Source: Pseudaquidulcibacter sp964557085 (GTDB lineage Bacteria; Pseudomonadota; Alphaproteobacteria; Caulobacterales; Aquidulcibacteraceae). From it: 13,751 bases of DNA. Numbering within the stretch: position 1 is the first letter of the stretch; the number at the start of each line of letters is the position of its first letter. The stretch lies in NCBI GenBank assembly GCA_964557085.1, contig CAZKYS010000065.1, forward strand, positions 1 through 13,751, written 5' to 3'. The position numbers and the translations under genes are program-made. The notes under the pieces were generated by a model. The model had not been told where the DNA came from, searched no databases, and worked only from the letters and a program-made list of their open reading frames with translations. This document shows positions 13,712-13,751 of this stretch, piece after piece.

Positions 13712-13751
13712 TCAGAAACGATAACCCAAAACGAAATCGCCATTAGGCCGG
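13712..13751 (-). CDS. Possible C-terminus of an outer-membrane beta-barrel protein (partial)
   Basis: Only the last 12 codons would be in the window: RPNGDFVLGYRF then TGA. The end has Phe at -1, Tyr at -3, Leu at -5 and Phe at -7, the alternating aromatic/hydrophobic pattern with terminal Phe that marks beta-barrel proteins for the BAM complex. A competing minus-strand frame (13621-13749) stays open for 42 hydrophobic codons and ends within the hairpin just downstream; it could be the true end of a membrane protein instead. The sequence alone does not decide. Confidence 0.3.
   Translation of the reverse strand, partial: RPNGDFVLGYRF

Overview
The window looks like chromosomal DNA of an A+T-rich alphaproteobacterium. 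The PNPase tail, the SRP RNA-dnaX-ybaB order, the DnaX without a zinc-finger cysteine set, and the hybrid kinases all have an alphaproteobacterial look; assignment below class would be a guess. It is a draft assembly: two runs of exactly 10 N (2955-2964 and 3228-3237) and one homopolymer frameshift in mutS fall within about 800 bases of each other.

Left part (1-2840): the 3' end of pnp on the + strand closes with a bidirectional terminator. It converges on a minus-strand unit read as ffs (small SRP RNA), dnaX (clamp-loader tau subunit), ybaB (nucleoid-associated protein). The SRP RNA ends about 20 bases before the dnaX start and has a readable promoter, so dnaX-ybaB probably depends on read-through from ffs or on a promoter inside it. 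Two hairpin elements lie between pnp and ybaB.

Middle (2841-5690): a multi-hairpin intergenic repeat flanks the first assembly gap. mutS follows on the + strand, complete in domains but broken by the second gap and by one extra T in a T6 run. An 18-bp perfect palindrome sits over the mutS stop codon.

Right part (5783-13539): two tandem, clearly paralogous membrane hybrid histidine kinases (905 and 1021 aa) share a six-helix N-terminal region, PAS repeats, HisKA, HATPase and a C-terminal receiver. The second has one more PAS-like unit. The first has a CX3CX2CX3C cluster between kinase and receiver. Convergent to them, 17 bp away, is a secreted von Willebrand factor A (YfbK-type) protein, whose terminator appears to lie inside the last codons of the second kinase. 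Neither kinase carries an HPt domain and no HPt protein or output regulator is visible, so the pathway leaves the window.

The last ~200 bases hold the VWA gene's leader and probably the 3' end of another minus-strand gene. I saw no tRNA, CRISPR array, transposase, integrase or known defence gene. The most interesting unexplained items are the paired kinases, with their unnamed shared membrane sensor region and the cysteine cluster of one of them, the altered SRP RNA apical loop, and the terminator embedded antisense in a kinase gene.
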